From: an uncultured Candidatus Marinamargulisbacteria bacterium
GTDB taxonomy: Bacteria; Margulisbacteria; Riflemargulisbacteria; GWF2-35-9
Reading direction: 5' to 3'
NCBI GenBank assembly: GCA_903910705.1
Contig: CAIWAN010000049.1
Coordinates: 1 to 46,553 of the forward strand
Length of the DNA: 46,553 nt
Shown here: in pieces, positions 14,872-25,511 of the stretch
Layout: every line of letters starts with the position of its first letter
How positions within the stretch are numbered: position 1 is the stretch's first letter
The notes under the pieces: model-generated
Database searches by the model: none
What the model was told of the DNA's origin: nothing
What the model saw: the letters and a program-made list of their open reading frames with translations, nothing else
Program-made: the position numbers and the translations under genes

Positions 14872-17490
14872 CTACAGCCCCAGCCCCAACGAAAAAATAA
14901 CCATCAGATCCGCTTTGCCGGTATGGGCGAGGCCGAGGCCAAGGCTTAACGGATACATGTTCGCCGCGATGGATTTGATGCCCCACAAGTAACCGTAGCT
15001 GTAATAGGGTACTTGGCCAAAAAGGGCGCTAGTATTGGCATCCCCCACATCCGCAAAGATCGTCCCATACGTCTGATAACCATAGAGGCCAAAGAACCAT
15101 GTTGCATCGTCGATCACACCCATCGGATAGATATATTCAAGCCCCATCCGTCCAGCCACTTGGCCTTCTTTAATATCGCCATAGGGATAGCCTCGAACGG
15201 ATAAACTATTCAAGAACCCACCCAACGAATAAACCCCTGTCTGGCTATTGGCATAGGTTGCATCAAAATGAACGACATGGTTTTGCCCCATTCCGGGCAA
15301 GAACACATTGACTTGGTCGACGATTTGCGTCTTTTGATCGGTCTGACGGACATAATACGTGGCTTGATTTTGGAAACTATTCTCAGGCGTCAAGGAATAC
15401 AGGAATCGCTCCCCGATCTGAAACGAATGACCCACCTTCCAGTAACTATTGTCCTCGCTATCACTTGCGGTATGGTCAATCCCTGCTGATAACTGCTGCA
15501 TGTAACGCCCGCCCCACATCCAGGGCAATTGCAATTCAAGCGAACTGGTCTCGGTTCCGTTTTGTTTTTTCGCTTGAAACGAGAAGAACGGATATAGCCA
15601 TGTGTTTAAATACTGGATCTGATAACTTTCGACCCCTGCGTTACTCATAAAGGTCATCGCAAGCTGCTGATATTGCAAGGGGTCCGCCATCATCATATTA
15701 AACCCAACATAATTGCCATACGTGCTAAAGGTGACATAGGGTACGATGTAGAGCAGATTATACGAAAATGGCTCGTAGTCGTGAGGTGTTTTTCGAAAGA
15801 CGGGCTTAAATAGATCTGTTCGAAGCACGCGACGATCCGGCGTGGCTAGGACGTCCACATTCCATGTCGGTACCGTCGTCGCAGGGGGTATCAGCAGATC
15901 ACTGACCGCAACAATCTGGTCATCAGGGCTAACCAACACGAGGTCCCTCCCCATATCGGTCAACGTCAGGTAGACCAACCCCGACGATGCCCAGACCGGC
16001 GAGTAAACGCCAGTCACCTCATGGGTCAGCTGTTTAATGGTTTGGGTTTTGGGGTTGAAACGAAACGCCTGACTCAGTCCATTGATGTCGGCAACAAATA
16101 GGAGATCAGCACTCGGCGCTCGGGATAAATCCCGAACAGGACAGGTCAACATCGTCCGCAGAGAACCCGAAGGAATATTGACTTGGATCAATTGATTATC
16201 GATCCCCGTCCTCATTGCGACAAAAGCGAGCTTAGAGGATATTAATAATGGTGAAGCCATCGCATCCGCCGTCATGATTTGGGAAGACTTTCCTTCCGAA
16301 TCCGTCAACATGAGAACCTCCCCCGAACCGACCGATCTCACCCACAAGATAACCCCATCGAGGACATCGAAATCATTAACATGCTCTGCAACAACCGTTT
16401 CAGACGATGGAGTTTTCATCACCAGATCCTGCTGCGCCTGATAAAGGCTGGCTTGGTTGTAACGCAAAAAATAAACAGCCCGATCATCCACTAACGCGTT
16501 CCCGATGAGGAACGGATCAGCAATGATCGTTTGGGGTCGCACCTTTGACTGAATAGGCCAGCAGATGATTCGCGCCGGCGAATGAAAGTCGTTCTCATAC
16601 CAGACCAAACTCTCGCCATATAAAGATAGTTTATCGCGCATAAGGGGGCCCGTTTGAAGAACCTCGCTAGAGACTTCTTCTTTCGCACGATTGAGATAGC
16701 GCAGATTTTGATAATCCTGAAAGGATAGATAGGCTTTAGACAGGGGTTCTTTAATGATGGATTCAAACGCTCCTTCAAATCCCCCCAAGTAGGACTCGCC
16801 CGTAAACTCGTGATAAATATCCATCAATTTCGTGCGACCATATTGATTAACGAGATAGTCAACAAACTTTGCCCCCACGATATAAGGTCCATTGCCATGT
16901 GGCCAACGCAACATTTGACGATTGGTGATCTGGGCTAAGGTCGGGAAGGACTTGGCTTTTGCAAAAGCCATCATCTGCTCTTCGAAAGCAGAACCGTCGA
17001 GTCGGCCACCTTGGGCCAAATACTTCTCATCATAGACCGCCTGCCCCTCGATCATAAACTGAGGGTAAAGAAAGCCTTTACTGCTTAATCGCTTGGTTAG
17101 GCGATAGACAAGCGGGGTTGAGTAATTCATCCCCAAATGGACAATATGGGTCAACTCATGTGCGATCAGATTATAAAGGGGGGGCTTGCGAAACGGCCCA
17201 AGCATTGACTGAGAAATAGGCGACACTTCGATGACGATCATATTCGAAAAGTAGTCGGCATAGCCATTCGCTTGATCGTCTTGATCGGTAAATACCAACT
17301 CAACTTTATCCGGCGGGATATAACCCAGTGTCCGAGTTACGTCCGAAAAGATCGGCTCGACCATATCATACGCTTGACTCGCAACCTCGGCGGTTCCTTT
17401 AGTAAAATGCAAACGGAAATGCTCAGTCTCATAATATGACCATTTCAGTTCATGGGAGAAAGGATAGCCAAAGGCCAATCCAAGAAGCAC
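14872..17490 (-). CDS. Secreted gluzincin-like protease / propeller / outer-membrane barrel protein
   Basis: About 872 residues. Residues 20-210 resemble the peptidase-MA metalloprotease family: NLIAHELTH with zinc ligands H111 and H115, and E148 in IEGQAVYDEKY. The middle (about 290-560) has repeated short strands as in TolB-type beta-propellers. The last 270 residues alternate aromatic and polar strands like an outer-membrane barrel, with GGFLNSLSVRGYPYGD resembling the Omp85 RGY turn. It probably sits in the outer membrane. The only usual start, GTG 17490, gives a signal peptide lacking its basic end; the frame stays open upstream with HRLRPWIVSI but has no ATG, GTG or TTG, so an ATT start is possible. 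It is 54 bases after leuA. Confidence 0.75.
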   Translation of the reverse strand: MLLGLAFGYPFSHELKWSYYETEHFRLHFTKGTAEVASQAYDMVEPIFSDVTRTLGYIPPDKVELVFTDQDDQANGYADYFSNMIVIEVSPISQSMLGPFRKPPLYNLIAHELTHIVHLGMNYSTPLVYRLTKRLSSKGFLYPQFMIEGQAVYDEKYLAQGGRLDGSAFEEQMMAFAKAKSFPTLAQITNRQMLRWPHGNGPYIVGAKFVDYLVNQYGRTKLMDIYHEFTGESYLGGFEGAFESIIKEPLSKAYLSFQDYQNLRYLNRAKEEVSSEVLQTGPLMRDKLSLYGESLVWYENDFHSPARIICWPIQSKVRPQTIIADPFLIGNALVDDRAVYFLRYNQASLYQAQQDLVMKTPSSETVVAEHVNDFDVLDGVILWVRSVGSGEVLMLTDSEGKSSQIMTADAMASPLLISSKLAFVAMRTGIDNQLIQVNIPSGSLRTMLTCPVRDLSRAPSADLLFVADINGLSQAFRFNPKTQTIKQLTHEVTGVYSPVWASSGLVYLTLTDMGRDLVLVSPDDQIVAVSDLLIPPATTVPTWNVDVLATPDRRVLRTDLFKPVFRKTPHDYEPFSYNLLYIVPYVTFSTYGNYVGFNMMMADPLQYQQLAMTFMSNAGVESYQIQYLNTWLYPFFSFQAKKQNGTETSSLELQLPWMWGGRYMQQLSAGIDHTASDSEDNSYWKVGHSFQIGERFLYSLTPENSFQNQATYYVRQTDQKTQIVDQVNVFLPGMGQNHVVHFDATYANSQTGVYSLGGFLNSLSVRGYPYGDIKEGQVAGRMGLEYIYPMGVIDDATWFFGLYGYQTYGTIFADVGDANTSALFGQVPYYSYGYLWGIKSIAANMYPLSLGLGLAHTGKADLMVIFSLGLGL

Positions 17491-17543
17491 GATACTAACT
17501 ATCCACGGCCTTAATCTATGAATCGTGAACCCCCAACTACATT

Positions 17544-19064
17544 CTATCGTTGATGATCGAGAAGCATTTTGTTAATGGCTGAAAGGAACGCTTGCGCACT
17601 CGCGACCATCACATCGGTATCCGAACCCCGCCCGGTGTAGACACGGCCATCTTCGTTAATTCGAACCGTTACTTCACCTAGCGCATCGGTACCTTCTGTC
17701 ACCGCATGGACGATGTAGTCTAAGAGATTGATCTTTCGACCAATAAGCGCCTCGACAGCATTGAATATCGCATCAACTGGCCCCGTGCCTTCGGACGTGT
17801 TCGTAATGGGCTCACCCGTTTTATTAATGATCGAGACCGTTGCCCTTGGCGTGATATCGGTACCACATTCCACATGGACAGTGTTGAGCTGGAACACTTC
17901 CTCGACAGGGACGGCATCCTTAAGGACGATCGACTCGATGTCACGATCGGATACCAATTTTTTCTCATCGGCCAAACTCTTAAAGGTTTCAAAGGCCTTT
18001 TGTAATTGCTCTTCATCGACATGAAAACCTAAATGATCCAAACGATCCTTAAAAGCCGCCCGACCTGAGTGCTTACCCAAGACCAACGCTTGGGGCATTA
18101 AACCGATCACTTCAGGCGCTAATATTTCGTAGGTTTCGCGGTGCTTGAGCATCCCATCTTGGTGAATACCCGATTCGTGTAAAAAAGCATTAAAGCCGAC
18201 AATGGCCTTATTGTTTTGAACGTGGACGCCGGTAATATTAGACAATAACTTTGAGGTCCGATAGATCTCTTTATGGTTGATGTTCGTCTTAGCATCAAAG
18301 TAATTCCCGCGGACATAAAGAGCCATGGCCACTTCTTCAAGAGCAGCATTGCCTGCGCGCTCACCAATGCCATTCACCGCGGCCTCAACTTGGGTCGCCC
18401 CATTCAAAATAGCGGCCAAACTATTGGCGGTCGCCAAACCCAGATCGTTATGACAGTGAACACTAATGTCCACATTAGAAATATTGGACACGTTCTCTCT
18501 AACCGAACGGATCAAGCCACCAAACTCGTCCGGAATGGCATACCCAACGGTATCCGGAATATTGATAACTGTTGCACCCGCCTTGATCGTCGCTTCGATA
18601 ATGCGATACAAAAATTCACGATCAGTCCGTGAGGCATCCTCGGCCGAAAACTCGACATCCTCACACAAGGCCTTAGCATATTTGACCATATCGACCGCCA
18701 TTTGCAGCACCTGTTCAGGTGACTTTTTCAGTTTATACTGCATATGCAACGGACTCGTCGAAATGAACGTATGGATACGGGGACGCGCACTTGCCTTAAC
18801 CGCATCCCATGCTGCATCAATGTCTTCTTTTCGAGCTCGGGCCAGACTCGCGATAACTGGGCCTTTCACTTGCTGGGCGATCGCCTTTACGGAATCAAAA
18901 TCGCCCTTTGAACTGATCGCAAAGCCCGCTTCGATAATATCCACATTAAGATAGGCAAGCTGCTTAGCCATCTGGAGTTTTTCATCCAGCGTCATGCTAT
19001 TACCGGGGGATTGTTCCCCATCTCTTAAGGTGGTATCAAAGATTTTGATTATACGATCAGCCAT
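17544..19064 (-). CDS. leuA: 2-isopropylmalate synthase
   Basis: 506 residues. It condenses 2-oxoisovalerate with acetyl-CoA, the first step of leucine synthesis. The barrel domain has DTTLRDGEQ (residues 10-18) and the metal site HCHNDLG; GKHSG follows, and the C-terminal third is the LeuA regulatory domain that binds leucine. The leucine-sensing domain and GERAGN block favour LeuA over citramalate synthase. ATG 19064 has AAGGAG 8 bases upstream; a longer reading from 19115 would cover that site. It is the last ilv/leu gene in this operon; leuB, leuC and leuD are not in the window. Confidence 0.95.
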   Translation of the reverse strand: MADRIIKIFDTTLRDGEQSPGNSMTLDEKLQMAKQLAYLNVDIIEAGFAISSKGDFDSVKAIAQQVKGPVIASLARARKEDIDAAWDAVKASARPRIHTFISTSPLHMQYKLKKSPEQVLQMAVDMVKYAKALCEDVEFSAEDASRTDREFLYRIIEATIKAGATVINIPDTVGYAIPDEFGGLIRSVRENVSNISNVDISVHCHNDLGLATANSLAAILNGATQVEAAVNGIGERAGNAALEEVAMALYVRGNYFDAKTNINHKEIYRTSKLLSNITGVHVQNNKAIVGFNAFLHESGIHQDGMLKHRETYEILAPEVIGLMPQALVLGKHSGRAAFKDRLDHLGFHVDEEQLQKAFETFKSLADEKKLVSDRDIESIVLKDAVPVEEVFQLNTVHVECGTDITPRATVSIINKTGEPITNTSEGTGPVDAIFNAVEALIGRKINLLDYIVHAVTEGTDALGEVTVRINEDGRVYTGRGSDTDVMVASAQAFLSAINKMLLDHQR

Positions 19065-19083
19065 AGTAAAAAACTCCTTACCC

Positions 19084-19132
19084 TTCCGGCCCTTCAGGCC
19101 ACCTTCCCTTAGCAAGGGAAGGATATTTTTTA
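19084..19132 (-). repeat. Palindromic repeat element (same family as the one inside wecB)
   Basis: Read on the minus strand: TATCCTTCCCTTGCTAAGG then GAAGGTGGC, a variable middle, and CCGGAAGGGT. The element at 33564-33613 matches at the first 28 bases with two differences and has the same closing GGAAGGGT. It forms the 5' part of the leuA leader. Confidence 0.8.
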
Positions 19133-19143
19133 TGCCCCTAAAT

Positions 19144-19184
19144 CCTCCCCTTAATAAGGGGAGGTCCCCATCGGGGGGAGGGGT
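19144..19184 (-). repeat. Second palindromic repeat, tandem to the previous one
   Basis: It has the same plan as the neighbouring element but a different sequence: CCTCCCCTT-AAT-AAGGGGAGG hairpin, a short variable part, and GGGGGGAGGGGT. It begins just after the ilvC stop. It may act as an mRNA-stabilising or terminating structure between ilvC and leuA. Confidence 0.7.
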
Positions 19185-19185
19185 A

Positions 19186-20202
<1,017 letters not shown>

Positions 20203-20676
20203 TTACCCTCTCGCTATCCCTACCGTCCCCGTGCGAACCATCTCCATGATCCCAAAACGACGTAGTAAGGAGATGAACCCTTCGATCTTATCGCTGTCGC
20301 CCGTGATCTCTGTAACTAAGGATTTATCGCCCACATCAATGATCTTGGCGCGGAATACATTGGCGATCTCGATCACTTCCGAACGGGTTGTCGGCGTTAC
20401 GCTAACCTTCACCAGCAACATTTCACGATCGATATGATTCAGTGGCGTTAAATCCACTACTTTATAAGTGTCGATAAGTTTATAGAGTTGCTTCGAGATC
20501 TGCTCGATGACTTGATCATCCCCCGTCACCACCAGAGTAATACGTGAAAATGCGGAATTTTCGGTCTCGCCGACCGCCAAACTATCGATATTAAAACCCC
20601 GACGACTGAACAGGCCAGCAATACGAACGAGCTCACCCGGTTTGTTATCCACGATAACCGATATGATATGTCTCAT
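20203..20676 (-). CDS. ilvN: Acetolactate synthase small (regulatory) subunit
   Basis: 157 residues. An N-terminal ACT domain (HIISVIVDNKPGELVRIAGLF start, with NIDSLAVG) and the C-terminal ACT-like domain (VSVTPTTRSEVIEIANVFRAKIIDVG) match IlvH/IlvN. It activates the catalytic subunit and gives feedback inhibition by valine. Its ATG overlaps the ilvB stop by 4 bases, which couples production of the two subunits. Confidence 0.96.
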   Translation of the reverse strand: MRHIISVIVDNKPGELVRIAGLFSRRGFNIDSLAVGETENSAFSRITLVVTGDDQVIEQISKQLYKLIDTYKVVDLTPLNHIDREMLLVKVSVTPTTRSEVIEIANVFRAKIIDVGDKSLVTEITGDSDKIEGFISLLRRFGIMEMVRTGTVGIARG

Positions 20677-22376
20677 AATTCAAGCCCACCTTTCTCGCCG
20701 ATCATTTTATTAAGCACCCCACCCGCAGGCACCATGGGGAATACATTTTCTTCACGATTGACCACCACATCTACAAAAACGGGGCCATTATGCGCGAACG
20801 CCTTTTCTAAAACACCGGGCAATTCTGCAGGAGTACTCGCCCGCAATCCCATAACATCATAGGCCTGAGCAACTTTAACAAAATCAGGCTGTTTACCCTC
20901 AAGATCCACGGATGAGTAACGATTATTATAAAAGAGTTCCTGCCACTGGCGAACCATCCCCAAGTACCGATTGTTCAAGATGATGACCTTGACGGGCAAG
21001 TTGTAATTAGCCACCGTCGACAGCTCTTGTATATTCATCTGGATCGAGCCATCCCCAGTAATATCGATAACCAGTTTATCGGGATTAGCCACCTGCACAC
21101 CCATCGCTGCAGGGAATCCAAATCCCATCGTCCCCAATCCACCCGAACTAATAAATTGTCGAGGGTTTTGATGATCTAGGTATTGCGCCGACCACATTTG
21201 ATGCGTCCCAACATCCGTACACATAATCGCCTGACCTGCCGTCATCTTGGCTATGGTCTCAACGGCGAACTGAGGATTAATGAACTCGTCAGAGCGCTTG
21301 TACTGTAAAGGAAACTTGGCCTTTAAGGCATCTATTTCAGCTAACCACGCTTTTTTGGGTTCAAGCGGATTCTCAATTAAGTAATGGATCATATCCTTTA
21401 GCACAACCCGCGCATCGCCAACGATGGGAACAAGCGTTGGCATACATTTGCCAATTTCTGCGGGGTCGATATCGATGTGAATGATCTTTGCTTTAGGCGC
21501 GAAGGTTGATAATTTACCGGTGATCCGATCATCAAAACGCATCCCGATCGAGATGAGCAGATCGGCTTCATGTATCGCATGATTCGCAAACGCTGTCCCG
21601 TGCATGCCGGGCATCTTTAAAGAAAGCGGGCCATTATACGGATAAGCCCCCAACGCCATCAACGTCGAAGCAACAGGAAGTTGAGAAAGCTCCACAAATT
21701 GACGCAATTCTTCGGAAGCATTAGCCGCAACGATCCCGCCTCCGGCTAAAATAACCGGCCTCTCAGCTTTGTGGATCAGGTCGATCGCCGACTTGATCTG
21801 CTTAATGCTGCCCTTTATCGTCGGACGATAGGACGGAATATCCACCTCGTCAGGGTAAATAAACGGTGCTTTATTGGCCGTAACATCTTTGGGGATATCG
21901 ATCAGAACCGGCCCAGGGCGACCCGAACGGGCGATATGAAACGCTTTTTTTACGGTCACAGCCAGATCATTAACATCTTTGACCAAGAAATTATGTTTAG
22001 TAATCGGCATGGTAATACCGGTGATATCGGCCTCTTGGAAAGAATCTTTGCCGATCAACCATGTCGAGACATTCCCCGTAATGGCGACCATGGGCGTAGA
22101 GTCCATATAAGCGGTTGCGATACCGGTAACTAAATTAGTCGCGCCTGGTCCTGATGTAGCTAAACAAACCCCTACTTTACCCGACGAACGGGCATACCCA
22201 TCGGCAGCGTGTGCGGCAGCTTGTTCATGGCGAACAAGATAATGTTTGATCTCTGCATCATACAGCTCGTCATAAATCTCAAGAACCGTACCACCCGGAT
22301 AGCCGAAAATGTGATCTACGTTTTCTTTTTTCAACGATTCGATTAATATTTTGGAGCCTTTTAATTTTTCTGTCAT
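20673..22376 (-). CDS. ilvB: Acetolactate synthase large (catalytic) subunit
   Basis: 567 residues. A thiamine-diphosphate enzyme joining pyruvate to pyruvate or 2-oxobutyrate. RHEQAAAHAADGYARSSGKVG holds the catalytic glutamate; the ThDP-binding GDGS...NN motif is GDGSIQMNIQEL through ILNN; the central FAD-binding domain has SIGMRFDDRITG. ATG 22376 has AAGGGG upstream. The length is typical. It follows ilvD by 71 bases and overlaps ilvN. Confidence 0.97.
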   Translation of the reverse strand: MTEKLKGSKILIESLKKENVDHIFGYPGGTVLEIYDELYDAEIKHYLVRHEQAAAHAADGYARSSGKVGVCLATSGPGATNLVTGIATAYMDSTPMVAITGNVSTWLIGKDSFQEADITGITMPITKHNFLVKDVNDLAVTVKKAFHIARSGRPGPVLIDIPKDVTANKAPFIYPDEVDIPSYRPTIKGSIKQIKSAIDLIHKAERPVILAGGGIVAANASEELRQFVELSQLPVASTLMALGAYPYNGPLSLKMPGMHGTAFANHAIHEADLLISIGMRFDDRITGKLSTFAPKAKIIHIDIDPAEIGKCMPTLVPIVGDARVVLKDMIHYLIENPLEPKKAWLAEIDALKAKFPLQYKRSDEFINPQFAVETIAKMTAGQAIMCTDVGTHQMWSAQYLDHQNPRQFISSGGLGTMGFGFPAAMGVQVANPDKLVIDITGDGSIQMNIQELSTVANYNLPVKVIILNNRYLGMVRQWQELFYNNRYSSVDLEGKQPDFVKVAQAYDVMGLRASTPAELPGVLEKAFAHNGPVFVDVVVNREENVFPMVPAGGVLNKMIGEKGGLEL

Positions 22377-22447
22377 CGTTATACCCCTTTGTTATTGGTC
22401 ATTTTATCACAGCTTATTCGTGAAGAATATGGGAGCGCGAAGGAAGT

Positions 22448-24118
22448 TTACTCGCAAACGGCTCCGTCAAGAACAGCCCCAGTACTGGCCGACTTAACGA
22501 GTTGTTGATAGCGATGGAGTGCGCCTTGATACACCCGTATCGGTGTGCGAATGTCAGCCATGCGTGCTTTGATCTGCTCGTCGCTCAGACGAACATTCAT
22601 GGTTTTGTTAGGAATATCGATATCGATAATATCTCCGTCCAAAAGAGCCGCGATTGGGCCCCCTTCGGCGGCTTCTTTAGAGACATGTCCGATCGCCGCA
22701 CCTTGTGTTGCCCCCGAGAAGCGTCCATCGGTGATGAGCGCGACATCTTTATCGAGCCCCATGCCCACAATGGTCGCCGTTGGAACGAGCATCTCTCTCA
22801 TGCCGGGGCCACCTTTCGGCCCTTCGTACCGAATGACGACGACATCGCCTTTAACGATTTTGCCCGCCTTCATGGCATTCACGGCATCGTCCTCATTATC
22901 AAATACTTTGGCGGGGCCACTGTGTTTAAGCATTTTTTCGGATACCGCTGATTGTTTGACTATCGAGCCCTCAGGCGCAATATTACCAAAAAGAGCCGCC
23001 AACCCGCCGATCGGATGATACGGATTTTCCATCGTTCGAATCACGTCGGTGTCTTTATTCTTTAGATTGGCAATGTTTTCTTTGATCGTCTTTCCGGTCA
23101 CCGTGATGAGGTCATCATGGATACGCCCTTTAGCCGCAAGTTCTTTGATGACGACTTGTATTCCCCCTGCTTCATCAAGGTCTTCGATATGATAGTTCCC
23201 CGCTGGTCGAAGTGAAACTAGATGGGGCGTATGGTCGCTCACCTCATTAATCAGATTCAAGCCGATCTCAACCCCTGCCTCACGAGCAATAGCAGGCAAA
23301 TGAAGGGCGGTATTGGTCGAACACCCAAGCGCCATATCGACGGTAAGCGCATTTTTGAAACTCTTCACCGTCATAAAGTCACGCGCTTTGATATCTTTAC
23401 TGACCATATCCATCACCGCGATACCCGCTTTTTTAGCCAAGGCGATCCGCTCACCCTTAACGGCTGCGATCGTCCCATTACCAGGCAAAGCGATCCCCAA
23501 GGATTCCGCCAAACAGTTCATCGAATTCGCGGTAAACATCCCTGAACAACTCCCCACCCCAGGGCAAGCGGTACACTCGATCTCGGTCAGCTCTTCTTGC
23601 GTGATCTTGCCCGCATTAAAAGACCCCACCGCTTCAAAAACATGGGTCAAATCGAGGCGTTTCTTTTGAGTCCCGCCAGCAAGCATCGGGCCACCCGACA
23701 CCATCACCGTCGGAATATTGCATCGTGCCGCAGCCATGAGCATTCCGGGAATGATCTTATCGCAATTAGGAATAATGACGAGTCCATCAAATTGATACGC
23801 CCGCACCATCGCTTCGACGGAGTCGGCGATCAACTCACGAGTAATCAGCGAATATTTCATCCCTTCATGCCCCATCGCAATGCCATCACAGACCCCGATG
23901 GTATGGAAAAGAGCCGGTGTCCCCCCCGCGATACGCACCCCCGTCTTGACGGCTTCCGCGATCTTATCGAGGAAAATATGCCCTGGGATCAACTCGTTAT
24001 ACGCGGCAGCGATTCCAATAAAAGGTCGACGAAGCTCTTCATCAATATAACCCATCGCTTTAAACAGTGAACGGTGGGGCGCTTTGTCGGGACCTTTTTT
24101 TATGATATCGCTACGCAT
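22448..24118 (-). CDS. ilvD: Dihydroxy-acid dehydratase
   Basis: 556 residues. An Fe-S dehydratase giving the 2-oxoacid precursors of valine, leucine and isoleucine. Cluster cysteines are visible in NCDKIIPGM and [19 protein letters not shown], with a third conserved one in [30 protein letters not shown] is the C-terminal block. ATG 24118 has AGGAGG 7 bases upstream. It is the first recognised gene of ilvD-ilvB-ilvN-ilvC-leuA. No T-box or attenuator was seen upstream; a small ORF lies there instead. Confidence 0.97.
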   Translation of the reverse strand: MRSDIIKKGPDKAPHRSLFKAMGYIDEELRRPFIGIAAAYNELIPGHIFLDKIAEAVKTGVRIAGGTPALFHTIGVCDGIAMGHEGMKYSLITRELIADSVEAMVRAYQFDGLVIIPNCDKIIPGMLMAAARCNIPTVMVSGGPMLAGGTQKKRLDLTHVFEAVGSFNAGKITQEELTEIECTACPGVGSCSGMFTANSMNCLAESLGIALPGNGTIAAVKGERIALAKKAGIAVMDMVSKDIKARDFMTVKSFKNALTVDMALGCSTNTALHLPAIAREAGVEIGLNLINEVSDHTPHLVSLRPAGNYHIEDLDEAGGIQVVIKELAAKGRIHDDLITVTGKTIKENIANLKNKDTDVIRTMENPYHPIGGLAALFGNIAPEGSIVKQSAVSEKMLKHSGPAKVFDNEDDAVNAMKAGKIVKGDVVVIRYEGPKGGPGMREMLVPTATIVGMGLDKDVALITDGRFSGATQGAAIGHVSKEAAEGGPIAALLDGDIIDIDIPNKTMNVRLSDEQIKARMADIRTPIRVYQGALHRYQQLVKSASTGAVLDGAVCE

Positions 24119-24127
24119 GAATGCCTC

Positions 24128-24316
24128 CTAGTTTAATAATTGGTCGATCGAATGAAACGTTGCCTTGCCTTGAGATTCTTTTTCCTCAAACTCATCGATA
24201 ATTTGATGGTCTGAAAAACAGTCCACGATGGTTTTCGAATAACCCTCTGCATCGAAAGAATCAATACTATCTAGTTTACTAGAAACAAACTTTTTGGAGA
24301 TTGCCATATAAAACAT
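24128..24316 (-). CDS. Small acidic protein of unknown function
   Basis: 62 residues, or 59 from the ATG at 24307. It is acidic, with the C-terminus EFEEKESQGKATFHSIDQLLN. This tail resembles the charged end of some type II antitoxins (a short helix, then a small polar residue and LDELL-like ending), but no DNA-binding motif and no toxin gene are visible beside it. It ends 9 bases before ilvD on the same strand. It is not rich in Val, Leu or Ile codons in a run, so it is not an attenuation leader. An orphan antitoxin remnant is one reading. Confidence 0.45.
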   Translation of the reverse strand: MFYMAISKKFVSSKLDSIDSFDAEGYSKTIVDCFSDHQIIDEFEEKESQGKATFHSIDQLLN

Positions 24317-24350
24317 AATAACATTTATATTTAGACTTTAAAATTTTTAT

Positions 24351-24854
24351 TCATCGAAAACCAATCTTTTTAGGTTCTTCAATAGGCGGCTCTAAAATCA
24401 TATTTACCGCAGAGATCAACATTTGGATATCCTCTTCAGACCTATTTTGACGAGACTCTAAGTCTTGAATTTTATGACGAAGTTTTTCATTATTCGCATA
24501 CAAGGCTCTTAACTTTCCGAACACCCTCATTATAGAAATATTAACTTGAAGGGCAATTTCACTTCTAAGAACCGATGACAACATAGCAATTCCGAATTCA
24601 GTAAACACAAGAGGTAATTTTCTGGTTCCGCCCCAACTTGAAGTTCCATTTTGGAACATCAAGTCAAACTCTTCTTTATTAAGTTGAAACATGAAATCAT
24701 TTGGGAAACGATCTAAGTTTCTACTGACGGCTTTATTAAGTATCTTGGTTTCGACCCCATACAAACTCGCTAGGTCGCGATCTAACATCACTTTCTGACC
24801 TCTAACAAATCGTATTTGAGACATAACTATCTCAATCGAGACAGGGATTTCCAT
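24351..24854 (-). CDS. ORF6N-domain DNA-binding protein
   Basis: 167 residues. The N-terminal ORF6N (KilA-N-like) domain is clear: IRFVRGQKVMLDRDLASLYGVETKILNKAV, given here from its first half RGQKVMLDRDLASLYGVE, then NLDRFPNDFMFQL and FTEFGIAMLSSVLRS. The C-terminus is a coiled coil (about 110-150). The domain is common in phage and mobile-element antirepressors and in chromosomal orphans. No phage genes flank it. It is AT-rich relative to the ilv and gcv genes, which suggests acquisition. Role unknown, probably gene control. Confidence 0.88.
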   Translation of the reverse strand: MEIPVSIEIVMSQIRFVRGQKVMLDRDLASLYGVETKILNKAVSRNLDRFPNDFMFQLNKEEFDLMFQNGTSSWGGTRKLPLVFTEFGIAMLSSVLRSEIALQVNISIMRVFGKLRALYANNEKLRHKIQDLESRQNRSEEDIQMLISAVNMILEPPIEEPKKIGFR

Positions 24855-24938
24855 ATCAAACTATTATTATTCAATTTAATGGTTAAGTCAATATATGAGA
24901 TATTTATTTTTCTGCGTCAACATTAAAGAGTAGCAAAA

Positions 24939-25511
24939 CTATTCCAATCCTGTCTGCAACTGCTTCGCGAGGGCTTCTTTGAACGTCATCGGGACGACCC
25001 CAAACACTTGGGTTTGTTGCAATAGGGCGAATTGTCCTTTTCGTTGAGCAGAGCCAATGAGTTTGTTACCCGTGGCATCGACGATCTCGTACTTAGCGGG
25101 GAAGTCGATACAGACCTCATGGTAGCGTTTGTCTTGATATTCCGGCAACGATTCTTGTCGAAGGAACGCCTCAACCCCAACAGCCGCAAGGGCAAAAACA
25201 ACTTTCTCGCTCAGCCATCGGTACGAGGCGACCAGTTGAGTCGAAGGCAAGAAACTTAAGGGGATGACCAAACTATACGTTATATCTCCCGGTTGATGAG
25301 CAACTCGTCCGCCCCCTGTTGGACGACGCACGCAAGCCCCCTCTTTAGGTGGCTTCTGGTTCAAGCCATAGGATATACAGGGTTCTGTCCAATCATAGAA
25401 ACGAATGAACGCGCGATCAGGACTCGCCTCCACTCGCTGCCAAAGCGCCACATCTTGCACCATATTAGTGATGGGGGCTTGGGCAACGTCACGAATGACG
25501 ATTAGTTCCAC
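24939..25511 (-). CDS. Lipoate-protein ligase/lipoyltransferase family protein
   Basis: 190 residues of the BPL/LplA/LipB fold. The lipoyl-binding motif RRPTGGGR is at residues 62-69 and the catalytic-type lysine is K150 in GNKLIGSAQRKG. The protein is shorter than LplA (about 330) and has no C-terminal accessory domain, so it may be an octanoyl or lipoyl transferase of the LipM/LipL type or need a partner for activation. It overlaps the end of the gcvP gene and is the last gene of the glycine cleavage operon, so its likely target is lysine 64 of the GcvH encoded here. Confidence 0.88.
   Translation of the reverse strand: MELIVIRDVAQAPITNMVQDVALWQRVEASPDRAFIRFYDWTEPCISYGLNQKPPKEGACVRRPTGGGRVAHQPGDITYSLVIPLSFLPSTQLVASYRWLSEKVVFALAAVGVEAFLRQESLPEYQDKRYHEVCIDFPAKYEIVDATGNKLIGSAQRKGQFALLQQTQVFGVVPMTFKEALAKQLQTGLE

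Noticed and set aside
24119-24350. T-box or peptide attenuator before ilvD
   Set aside because: No T-box sequence, no specifier hairpin and no run of Val, Leu or Ile codons were found.
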